64,000 nt of DNA from Cylicocyclus nassatus (GCA_958299035.1 CATQJL010000112.1:43528833-43592832), one strand, 5' to 3'. Numbered from the stretch's first letter, positions 22,946 to 35,454 are shown. Translations and numbers: made by a program. The notes: generated from the sequence alone by a model not told the origin.

Positions 22946-23950
22946 AGCACACAAAGCCACTGTCAAGTAGATCGTCTGATGCAAAATTTCAAAAAAAAAA
23001 AAAAACGAAAAATTGCGTAGTAGGGTTTTCGTGCATGCTGGTTTCACTACACAACTTCTATCATTTGACCATCATAAAAATCTTCTCAGTAATCATCTCT
23101 GAGATTGAACTTGACCGGACTTTTCAACATTTTTAGCGACAAGAGATTAGTAATAGATAAAAAAAAATTTTGCGCGTCCTGACGTAACTTCTATGCAGTA
23201 ATAATAGGTGACCCGATCACATAAAAAAGGGTCATTACACAGGGCGTCGCAGTTGCTGTTCAAGAGTTTAGACTGGAATTCAAGTGTACAGTCCATGTTT
23301 GGTGTAGCAAATTTATGCTAATCATGTTTTTCTGAGATGGCAAACACCCGTATAGCTTCTGAAAGCAATCATGATAAACTCAGGCAAAAACTCAATATAA
23401 TATTATTAAGTTATGCTCAAAGGTGGATTCCCAAATACAGCCAATCGCACGGTTTATTGGAGAGGAAACTATGAAAAAAATTTTTCCATATGCTTAAATA
23501 TTGGTGAGAAGTAAGAATTACATGTAAGTCGAAAAAACCTTGCATGTGCTATGAATAAACGTCAAAAACATTCCCACTCGCGAGAAACGTTAGTGAGGAT
23601 CTCGCCAATAACGGCTCGTCGTCAGCGTGTTGAAGACAGCGCCCACCCGGATTTTCGCCTTTGAAATATCATTTTTAGGCCTTTCCATAGCCTTGTTACG
23701 AATATGGCGGTGCAAATTACGTGGGAACTCCAACAAACCTTTTCTGAAACAACCTTGTTTAGCAAGTGTTCCGGCCTTATTCTCGTTGTATGCGTCATCG
23801 TGTGCACGAGAATGATTGTCGCGCAGTAAGTGTCGACTTTGGTTGCCACGTCCGAACGCGTCAGGAAGTCGTCCCTGGATGGGCGGAGCTCTGGAAAAGG
23901 GGGGCGGAGTGCCAGACGATCCAACGACTTGCACCTACAGGAGCTTTCGT
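22946..23950. other. intergenic, nothing assignable
   Basis: AT-rich in the first 600 bases, then GC-richer from 23,590. Overlapping frames of about 100 codons on both strands at 23,590-23,934 arise from GC-rich sequence and match nothing recognised. Confidence 0.4.
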
Positions 23951-23956
23951 TCTGAG

Positions 23957-24115
23957 TGTAACGGTCGATGGTTTAGGTCCTTGAGAGCCGCCTCGCTTGA
24001 GTCTCTCACGTGGTACAATACCGCATTCCGCTAAGGTTCGCGGTATCGGATGTGTTATTGTATTACGTGAGAGACCAAGCGAGGCGCGAGAACCTGAACC
24101 ACGTCGACCCTGACA
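23957..24115. mobile_element. palindromic element (GCCTCGCTTG arms)
   Basis: GGTTTAGGTCC, GCCTCGCTTGAGTCTCTCACGT and ACAATACCGC on the left pair with GCGGTAT, ACGTGAGAGACCAAGCGAGGC and CCTGAACC on the right around a ~15-base centre. The hairpin is imperfect and ~160 bp long. Termini are not certain. Confidence 0.6.
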
Positions 24116-25207
24116 CCCAGACTGGAAATCGCTGTACGTTTTTCCCCCTCGGAGACAAGACAACACCAACACATTTGGTGTTCTTCTAGAGCCTACACAT
24201 GCAGTGTATTATTTGAGTATCGTGGATTTTGGGTGAACGCCGCCTTTGAGGATTTTCAACAATGTTGCATGCCACGAGAGATAACCCGACATCGTTCCGA
24301 ATATATTAGGGTAAACAGTAGATAATGGAACGAATGACCGTAGATTTCTCAAGAAAGAGAAGTGATTGAACTTTCCAGTTTTGCCAAATTCTGAAATCTA
24401 TCGTCCTCGTTTAGACAAAACCCATACGACGTCATCAACGTACTTGATAACTTTTAAACTCGCTGAAACGCAAAGTTAGTCACTTCTACAAATCATAAAC
24501 TTCGAGCAGTATCTGAGCAGTGAAACATGTGAGACCATCCAAAGCATACATACCTTTGTCTAGAGACAGGGCGTCAAAAGTGAAGGCTGTTTTAACATCT
24601 GACGTCATAAATAGTAAAGGTTGTAAAGATGATTAGCGAAGAGTATGGCATAAAACAGATATAAAAAGCAAAGAAACTGTTGAAAACCGGATAAAAACGC
24701 TGCAAAGAGGTCTGAAATCTTTCATTTGGCGGCTTTTCAAGCGCAAGTTTTCGCTCCAGTACCAGCAATTCGCAACACTGTTTTTGATTTTTGATGCGTC
24801 CCTTAAATTTTTACCTGCATTGACGTTCCTGTTTCCTGGGGTATTGTTCTGAGCAATAATGCCCAAGCTGGAAAAAAATCGACGCGAAAGCACTGAAACA
24901 GAACAAGGTAAAGAAAAACGCACTTTTTACGATTTTTCGCAAAAATTTCCACCATAGTCGAAGAGGCAAGGGCTGGGTGGTTGTCTGCATTATGAACAGA
25001 AGCAAGATCTATAGAATGCAAGGAAAAACCGCGTGAAAATAGTTAAACTAGGAGAAAAACAAGAGAATTTTGAAAACAAGGTTTTTGCCGGATTTCTCTA
25101 TCCAGAAAATCTGGTTCTGGGATGTTGTCAGCGCGAAAATAGAGATTAAAAGCTTCAAAATAATCTATAGCTTGTTAAATTTGGGTTCGAAACAGCGAAG
25201 AAAAGGG
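24116..25207. other. intergenic, nothing assignable
   Basis: AT-rich sequence. Overlapping minus-strand frames at 24,633-25,021 are in three different phases and carry no known motif. Confidence 0.4.
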
Positions 25208-25323
25208 TACCAGAGCCAAATGCCCCGCCCCCGCGTTCGGGGTAGCGAGGTAGCGCGCAGCGCGCAGAGACGCAGACGAGCAGCGGAGACAGACCAGAGC
25301 CGACGGGGCATTTGGCTCTGGTA
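25208..25323. mobile_element. 116-bp GC-rich MITE with perfect 19-bp ends
   Basis: TACCAGAGCCAAATGCCCC at 25,208-25,226 is matched exactly in reverse complement at 25,305-25,323. The interior is rich in CGCGC words (GCGCGCAGCGCGCAG). A similar GC-rich word set lies at 31,300-31,440 without these ends. Confidence 0.8.
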
Positions 25324-25718
25324 GTAGATCTCCGCGGGGTCTCAACGAAACTCTGCAACATTATATATCATTCTGATCGCCATGACACGATGAGGAGAAT
25401 TGACGATGTCCAAGCTTTGAAAACCACTCATCAACGAGATAGACCAGCGTTTTCGTGCGCGACTCTCTGCGCAAGATTTAAGCGCAGTTTCTCGTTTTTA
25501 TTTAACTCCGATAGCTTTCCTAAACTTCTGAAACTCGATTTTATCCAAATGAAAGGGTAACCGAGAAATTTTGTCTTGAATTGGCGAAGATTCCACAGGA
25601 ACCTTTTTTTAAGGTAGGCTATGAAAACGCAGATTCTCGGTTTCGCTGAGATAAGCTAGAGATATTATTCCCTATATATGCTTCATTTACATTCGTTCCG
25701 ATATAGTCAGGATAATAA

Positions 25719-25741
25719 CATCCGGGGCGAAGCCCCGGATG
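25719..25741. repeat. GC-rich perfect hairpin
   Basis: CATCCGGGGC, a GAA loop and GCCCCGGATG form a 10-bp perfect stem in an otherwise AT-rich region. Such hairpins occur near Helitron 3' ends, but no CTRR-type end follows directly, so the class is open. Confidence 0.6.
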
Positions 25742-26792
25742 ACTTCTGTTTTTTTTCCAGGTGAAGGTTGTGTCCCCCCATAGTCCTCAAAGTGAAGGGT
25801 CACCAGAGTACGTGGCTCTAGTATCGAGGGTATGATTCTGGCTACCCTCTGATAGAGCTCTTTACCTCCTCCATCCATATGCAGTTTTACCGGCGAAGGC
25901 GCTTGTGTAAGTGACGTTTAAGTTGCAGCCTACTTGTTATTGATCAAAACAAATCTCAAAATGTAATAAAAATTAAGTTGTCCCATTTTTTGCCGTTCAC
26001 CCAATAGTATACCCGCAAAACACTCTCAAACACTTTTCCTTCTAACTTTGTTGGTTACTCTTGGAGTGTGAATTTTCGAGTATATAAAGTGCGAGTACGT
26101 AAATGGAGAATACAGTCAACCACTACGTCTTGTTTATTTTTATTATCCTTCCTTACTTCTAGTCCGGTTTGTCAACCCTAATGATCATGCGATCTGTATA
26201 AGAAAAATCTACGTTGTTAGCATAGTTGTGTCCTGCAAATGCTGTAGGTCTATGATGATCATATCAACATTTAGTGTTCAATATAACTCTTCATCTCTTG
26301 AGATAAAACATAGACAACTTTACGATGTGAAAATGTGCTGCCAAGATAAACAAGTACATTGAGATTACAATCAATTAAAACATTGAGATTACAATCAGAA
26401 ATCACCTCGTGAAGAGCAAGAATGCATCATAACAATTGAGTCTAAACGCTTTTGTACATGTTATATGTCCATTTGATACTATGCGCTGGACCAGTACGAA
26501 CCATATGCAGTGAATGAGCACGGCCTTAGAGGCGAAAGAAATATTAGACTTATGAGCTTTGCTAAAAAGAGATTAAGAAGAGATAGACGCTAAATTCAAC
26601 AGACTATTCTGCTTATTACAAAATATATCAAAAATAGATTGCCAAAAAGCTAATAGTGCGCAGATCAGATCCAAATTTTTTGATCGATCAAGAAGAGTAC
26701 GCAATGATATCAGAGTCTCGAAAATAAAGGTGTAAGACAGTGTTAGTTGACAACAAAGTGACAGTCGCTTCTTTTATATGAGAGCGAAGGTC
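25742..26792. other. 3' flank of the beta-catenin gene
   Basis: No genes recognised. A single word, AAGTTGTCCCATTTTTTG near 25,975, resembles the inner part of the mariner-like element A terminus and may be a solo remnant. The rest is AT-rich. Confidence 0.35.
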
Positions 26793-29700
26793 TTAACTGG
26801 GATTGACTGCACGAATCCTGCTTGAGTTCACATTCACGGCATCATTTACATCTCCATAGAGAACCCCTCTGTGCCCATGGAGGCAAACACACCTGCCAAC
26901 GGTTCGAAATCCGAGTTCACCACACTCAGCTTTGACACTAGCGATTGAGCGGCGCGAGCTGTAAAGCAGAAACTTTCTTATGGATAACAAGAGAAAAATT
27001 CCGCAGCGATCACTGGCAAAAGCATAAATAACGACGTAAAAGCTAGGGACGCACCAATCTCGGGATTTGAACTGTTTGCGTTTGCATCGAGAAGCGGTCT
27101 GTCACTGACCCACTGTTGCGCAAGATTCTCATCGTCAGCTATCCGATCGCACATTTCAAGGATCTGTTGTATCAATAGTTAGCCCTGAGTCACAGAAAAA
27201 AGAAGAGTGTATTTACCTGCACTATCAAGTTGTCCTCTGTGAATGTCCGCAAGAGCTCCATCATGGAAACTGGGCTGTTCCTAAATCGCAGTGTTGTAAA
27301 GGGAAGGCGAAAAAAAGCGAAAAATAAGACTAACCTCACAAATGAGACCAGAGTCTTTTTAACGCCTTCATCACACATCATGATCAAATTAAGGATACGA
27401 AAGCAAGCAACCAGTGCATTCACAGTTTCCTTTCGATTGGAGTCCTTGATAGTATGACTTGATATACGTAAATAAATTAGAGCAGCGATCTAGCTTACCG
27501 TAGCGTCAGCCCTAGTAGCAGATATGACAGTGAAAATGATTCCAACAATGTTGTCGCCCTTCTCTTCCGTAACAGCCTGCATTACAGTGGCTCCCCATCC
27601 AGCACAACAACTTAGGAGTAAGCCGGTAAGCTAGAACAAAACTCTAAGTTTTTTTGCAAATCCAAAGCCTACTACATACACGCAAGACTCGATTTCGGAT
27701 GTTGGCGCTTCCATGTGACAGAAGATTCAGCAGGCAAGTTTGGAATGACTTCTAAAATAACATCAGTCAGTTCATTAGATCTACTGCTTGCCTTCTACCT
27801 GTGATAAGCACAGATCTCTAGCTCTTGTTGTTTCTGGCTTCAAAGGCTCCATTAGAAGCGAGTTTAAAGATAGCAAGATATTGTCAGTTAATTCCTCTAC
27901 CATCCCTCTCGTTTCTTTTGTTTGACCCCACTGTTCCAGACTGCAAATGACGTATATAAATTGTAAATGGGCGAATAACTGCAAAACAACGTACTTCGAA
28001 TACTGGTAGCAGAGTCGTGTGAAAATGTCAAAAGCACCACATTCTATAAGCAGTCTCTGAAAATAAAAAAATTTGATCAAAGAAAGCACTGGGAGGGTCT
28101 TTTGACAGATAGGGTACCTTGTTGACGGGTCGGTTGGCCATTATATTCACAAGGAAACCAGAGCTGTACCTTCTCACGAACAGATCTCGATCATTCGAGC
28201 GGCAAAGAATGTCTAGCACCTATAACATGAAGAAGAGATTATAGTTCAATCCATTGAAGCTTTTATGCAGAATCTAAAAACAAAAGAAGAAATCCAACAA
28301 CAGAGAGCGGTCGACAAACCTGGCGTATGGAAATCCTCAAATCCTGATCATCAACTGCTTTCACATCACTGGCGAGTGCAACAAGGTGAATACCTTCCCG
28401 CAAGACATCTGTCGACTGGAAAAGGCGTTCGCAAACCTTCTAAAATATTTGACCAATATAAATAGGGGATTCATTCAATCAAAACAAGAATACTGACCTG
28501 TAGTCCACCACAACGTACAAACATTTCAGCTGAGGCCTGACTCGCCATTACGACGTTCAGCAAGGCGAATATTCGGTACAAAAGTCGACCCTGATCTCTA
28601 GCATTATCAGCTAGAGCAAGTAGACCGCCTTGAGCAGATCCGATCAACAATTCTATGAAGCGACCACCATATGATTGTACAATATGTTGCTGAAATATGG
28701 AATATCAAAAAAAAAAGATTTTGAAAAGAATGTCAACAGCCAGTGAGAAAAAAAAGGATATTGGACCAACGAAAAAACTCTGTAGCAGCTTTCACGCAAA
28801 TATGGAGAAAAATTCAAAAGACTGAATTTTTTTGCTAAATATAATGAACAAAAAAACATCGGACCTTTGCATTACTGTCTTTCCGAGCAAGAAGCTGGAG
28901 TGAATGCAAGACAAAAAGAGTCCTTTTCCGATCTGGTTTCTCTTTTAAGATATGTAGCAAAGCATCGAGCACCTATAAGATACATTGTAACGACTGAGTA
29001 TAGATAGTGAGTAACATTTATCGAACAAACTCACAGCTCCAGGTTGTATTTGCTTCGCGTACATTATGCATTTAGCCCCTTCTGGACCGCTGTAGTCAAA
29101 TAGCGTGTGAAGAGTAAGTGCAGCAGCCCAATTCAAATTTACCCTAAATGCAGTCATAGTAGGAAATTTAAACACACAATTATAGATGTGACAAAGAAAA
29201 TCTAACAAGGCTTACTTGGCAAAGTGTGCGATGATGTAAATAAACTCGGCAGTATTTTTGTCAGAAGCGACATGCATCACAACCCGTAAAGTAGTAGGAT
29301 TCCTACTCAAGTAGAAAATCGCATTTAGTAAAAGATTGCTAGTTTGCAAGGAGTTTTGTCGTCGGAACTGAAATTCTGACTAGTAAAGTCTTCCAAGGAA
29401 ATTTTGGTCGTTGCAAACTCACGTTAGGATCGGCTGTGTTTTTGAGCAATTGTGCTATCAGAAGCAATAGCTTGTGCACGCTAGCCAAGTCGACGAATTG
29501 GAACATGTTCCGTTGTGCATAGTGACATATACATTGTATAATTTTGAACTGCTGAAAAAGTAAGGAAGTAATTTATTGAAAAGAATAAAGTAATGTTTGC
29601 TCTTACATCGTTACTGTAGAAGTTATTGATAGAGTACGCAACGTTTCTCCGAACTTCTTGGATCGTGGCTGGATCAACATTTTCTGTACAAGGCGGTGTT

Positions 29701-30247
29701 GACGCAGTAGATGAGAACTGCGACTGCGGCCGCTGCAAGATGAAGCATTTTTAGTGAGAAATCTGGATTTGGCTACCTTCTCAACCACCCACCAACTCCG
29801 TAAGATCTTGTGGACAAGGTGCTGTGCTGGCATTCAGCGTAGTCTGAACGCTCATCACAGATACGAGGTCATCCTGCATGCTTATATGAGACATCACAGA
29901 AGGGGCTGCAGAAGGGATCTGAATTACGAGAATCGACGAAAAACTTATGTATTCATCTACAATAACATTATAGCTAAACCATTTTATGAAAATCTCACAG
30001 GAGAATTCGCGTATCCTGCTGTATATGGTCCATTCATCCAATGGCTAGTGTGATCCGCTTGTGGTACTCTTGATGGAGAGCGAGGGTAATTAGGGGGATA
30101 CATATGAGGACTGAAAACTTGATTACAGTAACTGCTATCAAACGCGACAAAATATTATGAAACTGACATATTTTGCCTGCAGGCGGGTGGATACTGCTGC
30201 ATCATCTCTGGCTTCGGATATTGAGGGAAGCGAGATGTCGATGCAAC
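26793..30247 (-). CDS. divergent beta-catenin (armadillo-repeat) homologue
   Basis: At least a dozen short exons read in order on the minus strand. 30,247-30,168 and 30,112-30,003 encode a Pro/Tyr/Met-rich N-terminus. The exon ending near 29,805 and the exon at 29,732-29,608 lead into the armadillo domain. Later exons include LNWAAALTLHTLFDYSGPEG near 29,150-29,040 (beta-catenin FYAITTLHNLLLHQEG), LDALLHILKEK near 28,970 and GGRFIELL near 28,650. Further on are LDILCRSNDRDLFVRRYSSG near 28,220-28,130 (VVTCAAGILSNLTCNN position) and LLIECGAFDIFTRL near 28,060. The C-terminal part continues to a stop at 26,793. Beta-catenins link cadherins to alpha-catenin and serve as TCF/LEF co-activators. 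The repeats are strongly diverged, so it is more like the worm signalling-type proteins (BAR-1, WRM-1) than adhesion-type HMP-2. The exact orthologue cannot be settled by eye. The first exon is not identified. Confidence 0.8.
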
Positions 30248-30399
30248 CTGAAGAAAGGAATGGGAACGACCATAGATTTATAAGGCGTTTTGGGAGTTCA
30301 AAACTCAATGCTCGACAAAGAGGTATAAATTTAGGCAAAAAATAGCCAAAATTCGCTGGACTTGGGTTTATCATTAGAATAGACGGCAAACAGGTCCCA

Positions 30400-32900
30400 G
30401 AAAAAAGTAAGAATTCGCGAAGTTGAGATGTTGATGCTTACACTGAGACGTCATATAATAAATTAAAACGATTCCGCAAAGAATATGAAAGAATAAGAAA
30501 TGCAAAAAGTAATTCAAATTCGCTTTCGAACAAAGAAATAATAATTCCATCAAAAATTACAGAAAAAAAGAAATTCGAAAAATAGCACAAACGACAAATA
30601 GTACCTGTTGATCATACGCTCTTTGCGCATCCATGTAAGGAAAGAAAGAAGAAGGTGCTCAAAGCACCGCTCCAAAGTGTAGAGAAGGTAAATCCGGATA
30701 TTCGAGTTCCGACCTGTCTTCTCTTCAAACGAATCCTTTCGGAAACTCTTTCTCCTGTAAATGGGAAGGATTTTTAAGGCGAAAGTTTTCAAAATCATGC
30801 CGATCAGAAAGGAACACAAAATGCATACCTAACATAACTAAAAATTCATATAGTTGATTAAGCAAGCAAAATTAGTTCTTCATATAAATATAAATATATG
30901 AACGGATGGAAGCCAGTGGTAAAGATGAGAGTCGTCAACAAAGTGAACTCGCAAAAAAAAGTAGAATAAATGCTCGTTTGTATAACAGAGCAATACTTTA
31001 ATTTAGGTAATAAGCAATTTTAGGTATTTTAGGTAATTAAGTTATTGAGAAAAGTCCTTCGTATCGTGGTAAAGGAAAACAAAGACAACTACATGATACC
31101 CATGCGCTGAACCTTCACAAACCGAACTTTCGAATCAAACATGGATAGAACACATAAACACTTGCAAACAACATATATGATCATGAAAGTACAAATATCG
31201 TTTACAAGCATCGTAAAACAAACCTGAGGCGGTTAAAAATGAGTGGAATACTTCCGGCTAAATTACGGTCGCCAGAGAGATTCAAATTCTAGCGTCCCCC
31301 TCCAAACGACCCTGATGGCGTGTCTCGCGCCTCCTGTCCGGCGCGCTCTCTGCGCGTTGCGCGCGCACTGCGTCTGCGCTATCTCGCGCTTGACTTGACT
31401 GTCTGCGTCTCCGTCGTCTCAGCGTTGTGCCCTTCTGGCTAACACTTGATATGGAGAACCATAGTAAAACGTCGAGTAGCGTGTGACCTCACCTCACATT
31501 GGTCCATATGGGTCATTACGTTCCTGCAGCATAGAGTGCGAGGATGTAACAGCTGAGTTTGCACGTATTCCTTTTCCCAGGGGTTCTGAGAATGCGCCCT
31601 GCTAGTTTATTTTGAACAACTCGGGAATTCCACACGCATACTCCTCAAATTCAAATTTCCCACTGCAAACGAGTTTTTCGCTCGACTGTCATAAAAACGT
31701 GCGCCTGTTCGCAGGGTGCAGCATTCCACGCAATGTTGGCGAGTAGCGGTCTTAGTTACGCACCAAGAATAAATAAGTCACCACTCAACGTAAACATCTG
31801 CTGGATTCAAAAATAAAAAACAAAACAAAAAAAAATTCAAAAGAATAATTTTACATCTTGTTGAACCTGCTTGAATCAGACAGGATTGAGAACGATGCTT
31901 CAGTTCTTTCCCTTTCCGACAGCTAGAATCTCTCACGGTGCTTCTGTACCATGGTTTCTGCGTTCATCTCTAAGTCATCAAAAAAGGGATCTTCGAAAAA
32001 ACCACTTAGAGAATCCCGAAAGGCTAGTTTCAAAAATCCCCAGATAGTGAACAAGGTTTACTTTAACGTAATGGAATTTCTCTCGAAACTCTAGAATGAA
32101 AATTTAGTAGCTAAAAGCCAGCTGAAGTTATGCATACGATGGGTGCAAAATTCTGCTGATTTTTGAGCAATTACGAGGGAAATTACTTTGGCAACATGAT
32201 TGCTGACGATAGAAAGAAAAACTGCGTTGAATATAGTATAGAATATTTGGCTAGTTCTACCGATTTGGCTAAAAGGAAATGGGCAATCAAAAGTCATCCT
32301 TACTTTAGGCTAAACCGACAACCTCTTGGTATTATCACTGATTCATGTGAAATTTGAAGCGAGACGAATTGAGCGTTTGAAGATTTAAGGGAGTCTTCGC
32401 CTTCACCTCCCCACAAAGTCTTCTGCTTAGCTTCAAACACTATTCAGTAGGGCAGGCTTCAACTCAAATTTACAGTATGGAGCTTTCATCACCGCAGGGT
32501 TACGGCAGAGACTTTCAAGAGGATTTTGTACCATCGATGGCTACAGTTTGCGCCCCAGATTGGATACTCAAAAGATTGAAAATCTCATCATTAGACTAAA
32601 CTGAGTCGCTGATTATAGTTATGAAACTCACATTTTACCGCAAGGCTTTTCATAAGTTATGCAGGTAGAAATCAGCATCGATTCTTTCGTCATTTTCTAA
32701 AAGCGTGATCAAAACACTTCAAACGCTTCAAAACTAGTGAAAAGCCTTCCACTGAAATGTTTGAAAAGATGCCTTGCACAACTTTCCAGAATTTTTTTTT
32801 TTGGAGTTTCTTTTCAAACGGCCTATTTCAGAAAGGCGCTAGCCAAGTTAGCGAAAAATTATGACCTCTCAAAATTTGTGTGATAGGACTTTTGACCAAC
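30400..32900. other. intergenic / 5' region of the beta-catenin gene
   Basis: No exon could be recognised with confidence. A GC-rich block at 31,300-31,440 (many GCGCGC and CTGCG words) stands out in AT-rich surroundings and could be a promoter-proximal CpG-rich segment or a repeat related to 25,208-25,323. A copy of the dispersed TTTACAGTA repeat is at 32,435-32,545. Confidence 0.35.
32435..32545 (+). repeat. dispersed repeat, copy 3 (TTTACAGTA family)
   Basis: GGCAGGCTTCAACTC, AAATTTACAGTATGGAGC and then CAGGGTTACGGCAGAGACTT follow each other. Clearest relative of the copy at 44,875-44,980. Confidence 0.55.
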
Positions 32901-32974
32901 CTAATATACAGGGTGTCCCAAAAAAGTATGAAAATTTTGATCGCAAATATTTGTATGAGCAGCTTATGCGGACC

Positions 32975-33339
32975 TTAAAGGCACCATCCACCCAGATTTT
33001 CGACTCCCACGTTTTTGTCGTTTCAGGGCCTTCTCATGTCCCTAATTCCGAATATGAAGTCGAGAATGCTCGAAAACCCCGAAAATCCTCGTTCCGGAGG
33101 ACCCACAGGCCGGCTTTCCGGAACGGTGATTGGCTGGGCGCGCACAAATGGGCGGGCATGGATGGGGGAGGGCGGGCATGGATGGGGGTCCTCGTGCATC
33201 TTCGCTATTCCGAAGAGATTTTCTCGCTTCCGAAGCGGAATTTTGCGCCGCGTGTTGGGCATTGGATTGATAGGGGGCCCTACTATTATAAGCTACCAAA
33301 AACTCAACACTCTCAACTTAGGGTGTACGGTGCCTTTAA
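32975..33339. mobile_element. MITE with TTAA target and AGGCACC ends
   Basis: TTAA at 32,975-32,978 is followed by AGGCACC and at the other end GGTGCCT is followed by TTAA at 33,336-33,339. Internal arms pair imperfectly. A tandem GGGCGGGCATGGATGGGG word lies near the centre. The ORF of 162 codons across it (32,861-33,349) is an artefact. Confidence 0.75.
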
Positions 33340-33867
33340 GGTAGTATAAGATAGTGCTGGCTTTAGCGTACAATTACAATACAAAATGAGTCACTTACGG
33401 CCCTTCATTATTGTAGTAGCGTGGTAGGAACTTCCAGCTCAATGTCGTCGGTGCAAAACCGCTGCCATTTCAGGGAATTTCCAGAAAAATCGAACTCTTG
33501 TGGCAAGACTTCTAGACCTGTTGATTCTACGGAATGACTTTGTATGTGTATGTAGAATAGTTTGGATGGTATAACTTTTTATGATATATTAATCCAGTGG
33601 TTCCAATTTTTGATAACTAATGGGAAAACCGCTGTCAAGCTATGCCTGTTGTAACTTTTAAGTCATAGATTACGGCAAAGCGGAATTTATATATATAGAA
33701 TCAGCCATTTTCTTTGCATGGTAAAACACTACAGCTCTTTTGGTCTATTCTGTAGGAGACAACACATGCCCTCACTTTAGCAAACCTCCTTCTAAAGTAT
33801 TCGCTATATTCCTAAAGTGACGAATGGGGATAGGTGATCCACTTTCTAGTGCAAATCTAATTTGAAG

Positions 33868-33872
33868 CCGCC
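33868..33872. repeat. target-site duplication, left (CCGCC)
   Basis: CCGCC lies immediately before the LTR terminus TGTCTTGG and is repeated exactly at 37,099-37,103 immediately after the other terminus CACGACA. A 5-bp duplication is usual for BEL/Pao and other LTR elements. Confidence 0.85.
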
Positions 33873-34042
33873 TGTCTTGGCCAATAACAACCGGGTTCTA
33901 ACATTTATTGATTGAAGTGTATTGACCAAGTGTAAGGTTCGTTAAAAGCATTGGATATATCACGAGCTTCTCCCTCGTCCGCTTCTCTTCCCTTTATACC
34001 GTCAGCGGGGCCCGCCTTCCTTACATCGTGAGAATCACGACA
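33873..34042 (-). repeat. 170-bp 3' LTR
   Basis: On the minus strand the LTR starts TGTCGTGATTCTCACG and ends GGCCAAGACA. It carries a TATA box (GGTATAAAGG at 34,000-33,991) and an AATAAA signal (33,909-33,904), so the R region should begin between them. It contains a natural short hairpin, ACGAG-GGAGAAG-CTCGT (+ strand 33,962-33,978), which is the pivot of the palindrome formed in the other LTR. Confidence 0.85.
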
Positions 34043-34317
34043 TTCCGGCGCCGCGCGTGCTGTCAAAATTCGAAGATGGAATAGACTCCAAGCCTGAACC
34101 TTTCTAAAAAAACACGTAAAAGTCTGACTTGATTGAGTGTATTTTTTTTGTTTGCAAAAAAATTGCTAAATGTAAGAACCCTTTTCTTCAGATTTGAGAA
34201 ATTGAAACGATGACTTTATTCGTTTGCTTTTCTGCGTTGACTGCCTTGGGTCTTAATCTTTTTTCTTATTCAACTTTGAATATTGATTTTTTTTGCGTGA
34301 AACTTTTAGTCTTGCGC

Positions 34318-34480
34318 TGTGCGTATTTGATTTTGCTGTTTTTGCAGTTTGGGCTGTGCATTATTTCATTTTGCGGTTTTTTGCAGTTTGTGCTACGCTT
34401 TATTTCCTTTTGAGGCTTTTGCAGTTTGTGCTTTGCGTTATTTTCCTTTGACGTTTTTGCAGTTTGCAGTTTGCAATTGC
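34318..34480. repeat. four diverged ~39-bp tandem units
   Basis: Units end TTTTTGCAGTTTG, or close to it, and are preceded by ATTTCxTTTTG; four copies follow each other with variable length. They lie inside the LTR element between the zinc-knuckle segment and the 3' LTR. Confidence 0.7.
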
Positions 34481-34567
34481 ACTTGCTTTTGAAGTAGGTT
34501 CAAAGATGATTGTTAAAAAAAGAGAAAAATAAGTGAATTGAGCTCTTTTGTTTGTTTTCCTCCCCTT

Positions 34568-34980
34568 TTACATGTTAAATTGATATTGACAAAAAACGGA
34601 GTGATGCCTAGTCATCTCCGATAGCCTCATTGCCTTTTTGCAGAAAAAGCAAGTGCTTTTGGGCTGACTGGAAGTCGCCATGTGCGCTGCTGGGCCTAAG
34701 CAGCGCTCGCACCTATTCAGGTGTGCGATGCGCTCCCTACGCTCACTTAATGTTGAATAAATCATGCAGTCTGTCGACCAATGGCGTCTAGCGCAGAAAA
34801 TACAATTGGAGGGAGGTAATTGAGGAGGGGTTGCCTGGTCTTCACGTTGGTGTGGCGGTGGTGGTGGCGGTGGTAGTGGCGCTGTGGACGTCGACTGATA
34901 GTCGCTTCCAGTTGTCTTCTGAGTTTTTGTCGGTGGGGGGCTGCCGATGACGCATTCCTTTATGTGATGAGGTTCTCGAC
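34568..34980 (-). pseudogene. Gag-like nucleocapsid segment (zinc knuckles)
   Basis: Read on the minus strand, a proline-rich run leads into C-x2-C-x3-H-x4-C (CIFCARRHWSTDC). After about 20 residues comes a second cluster with NRCERCLG and then CFFCKKAM ... RHHSVFC. This spacing is typical of the Gag C-terminus of BEL/Pao elements. The open frame continues upstream of the first ATG. A plausible intron joins it to the 35,382-35,150 segment (donor GTAAGC near 35,147, acceptor TTTCAG near 34,983). In the intact layout Gag would be first, yet here it follows Env. Confidence 0.65.
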
Positions 34981-35149
34981 TTCGCTCTGAAATTTGCGAT
35001 GTTCTTGTTCTTTTGTTCTTGTTTCGATTACCTTTTTTTCTTGTTTTTCTTCAGTTTCATATGAATGTTTTCTCTTTCGTTGGATCTTTAAAAGTTTCTT
35101 TTTCTTTTCTTACATACATTTTAAATGGTTGAAATTGTTTGCTTACCCG

Positions 35150-35382
35150 ATGTAGTTTGATCTCTTTTCTTAGTCCGTGGATTTCTTGCTGTAATGCTGA
35201 CATGGCTTGTTGAATCGCTACCATGCCGGGGCACTCTTCGGGTGGGCAATGAACTATGTGCCCGAGGGTTGTGACGGGGTCGCCACTTGGACTTTGTTGC
35301 TTTGGTTCTTCTTCCCCCACCAGTTCTTCTGTCTTCATGTCGACCTCGTGTGAGTGTGCGTTTTGGCTTTCTCCTTCAGCCA
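35150..35382 (-). CDS. acidic coiled-coil segment of the LTR element
   Basis: From MAEGESQN the frame encodes an acidic stretch, a CPPEECPG motif and a helical heptad-like part (AIQQAMSALQQEIHGLRKEI). It ends at a clear GTAAGC donor, although the frame itself runs on to 35,057. It is probably the Gag N-terminal portion or a small separate ORF. It begins 73 bases after the Env stop. Confidence 0.5.
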
Positions 35383-35454
35383 TATCTGAAATTGCTTGGT
35401 TGGTTGAGTGTATGGAATGCATTTGATTTACAATGCGATAATATATGAGGAAAT

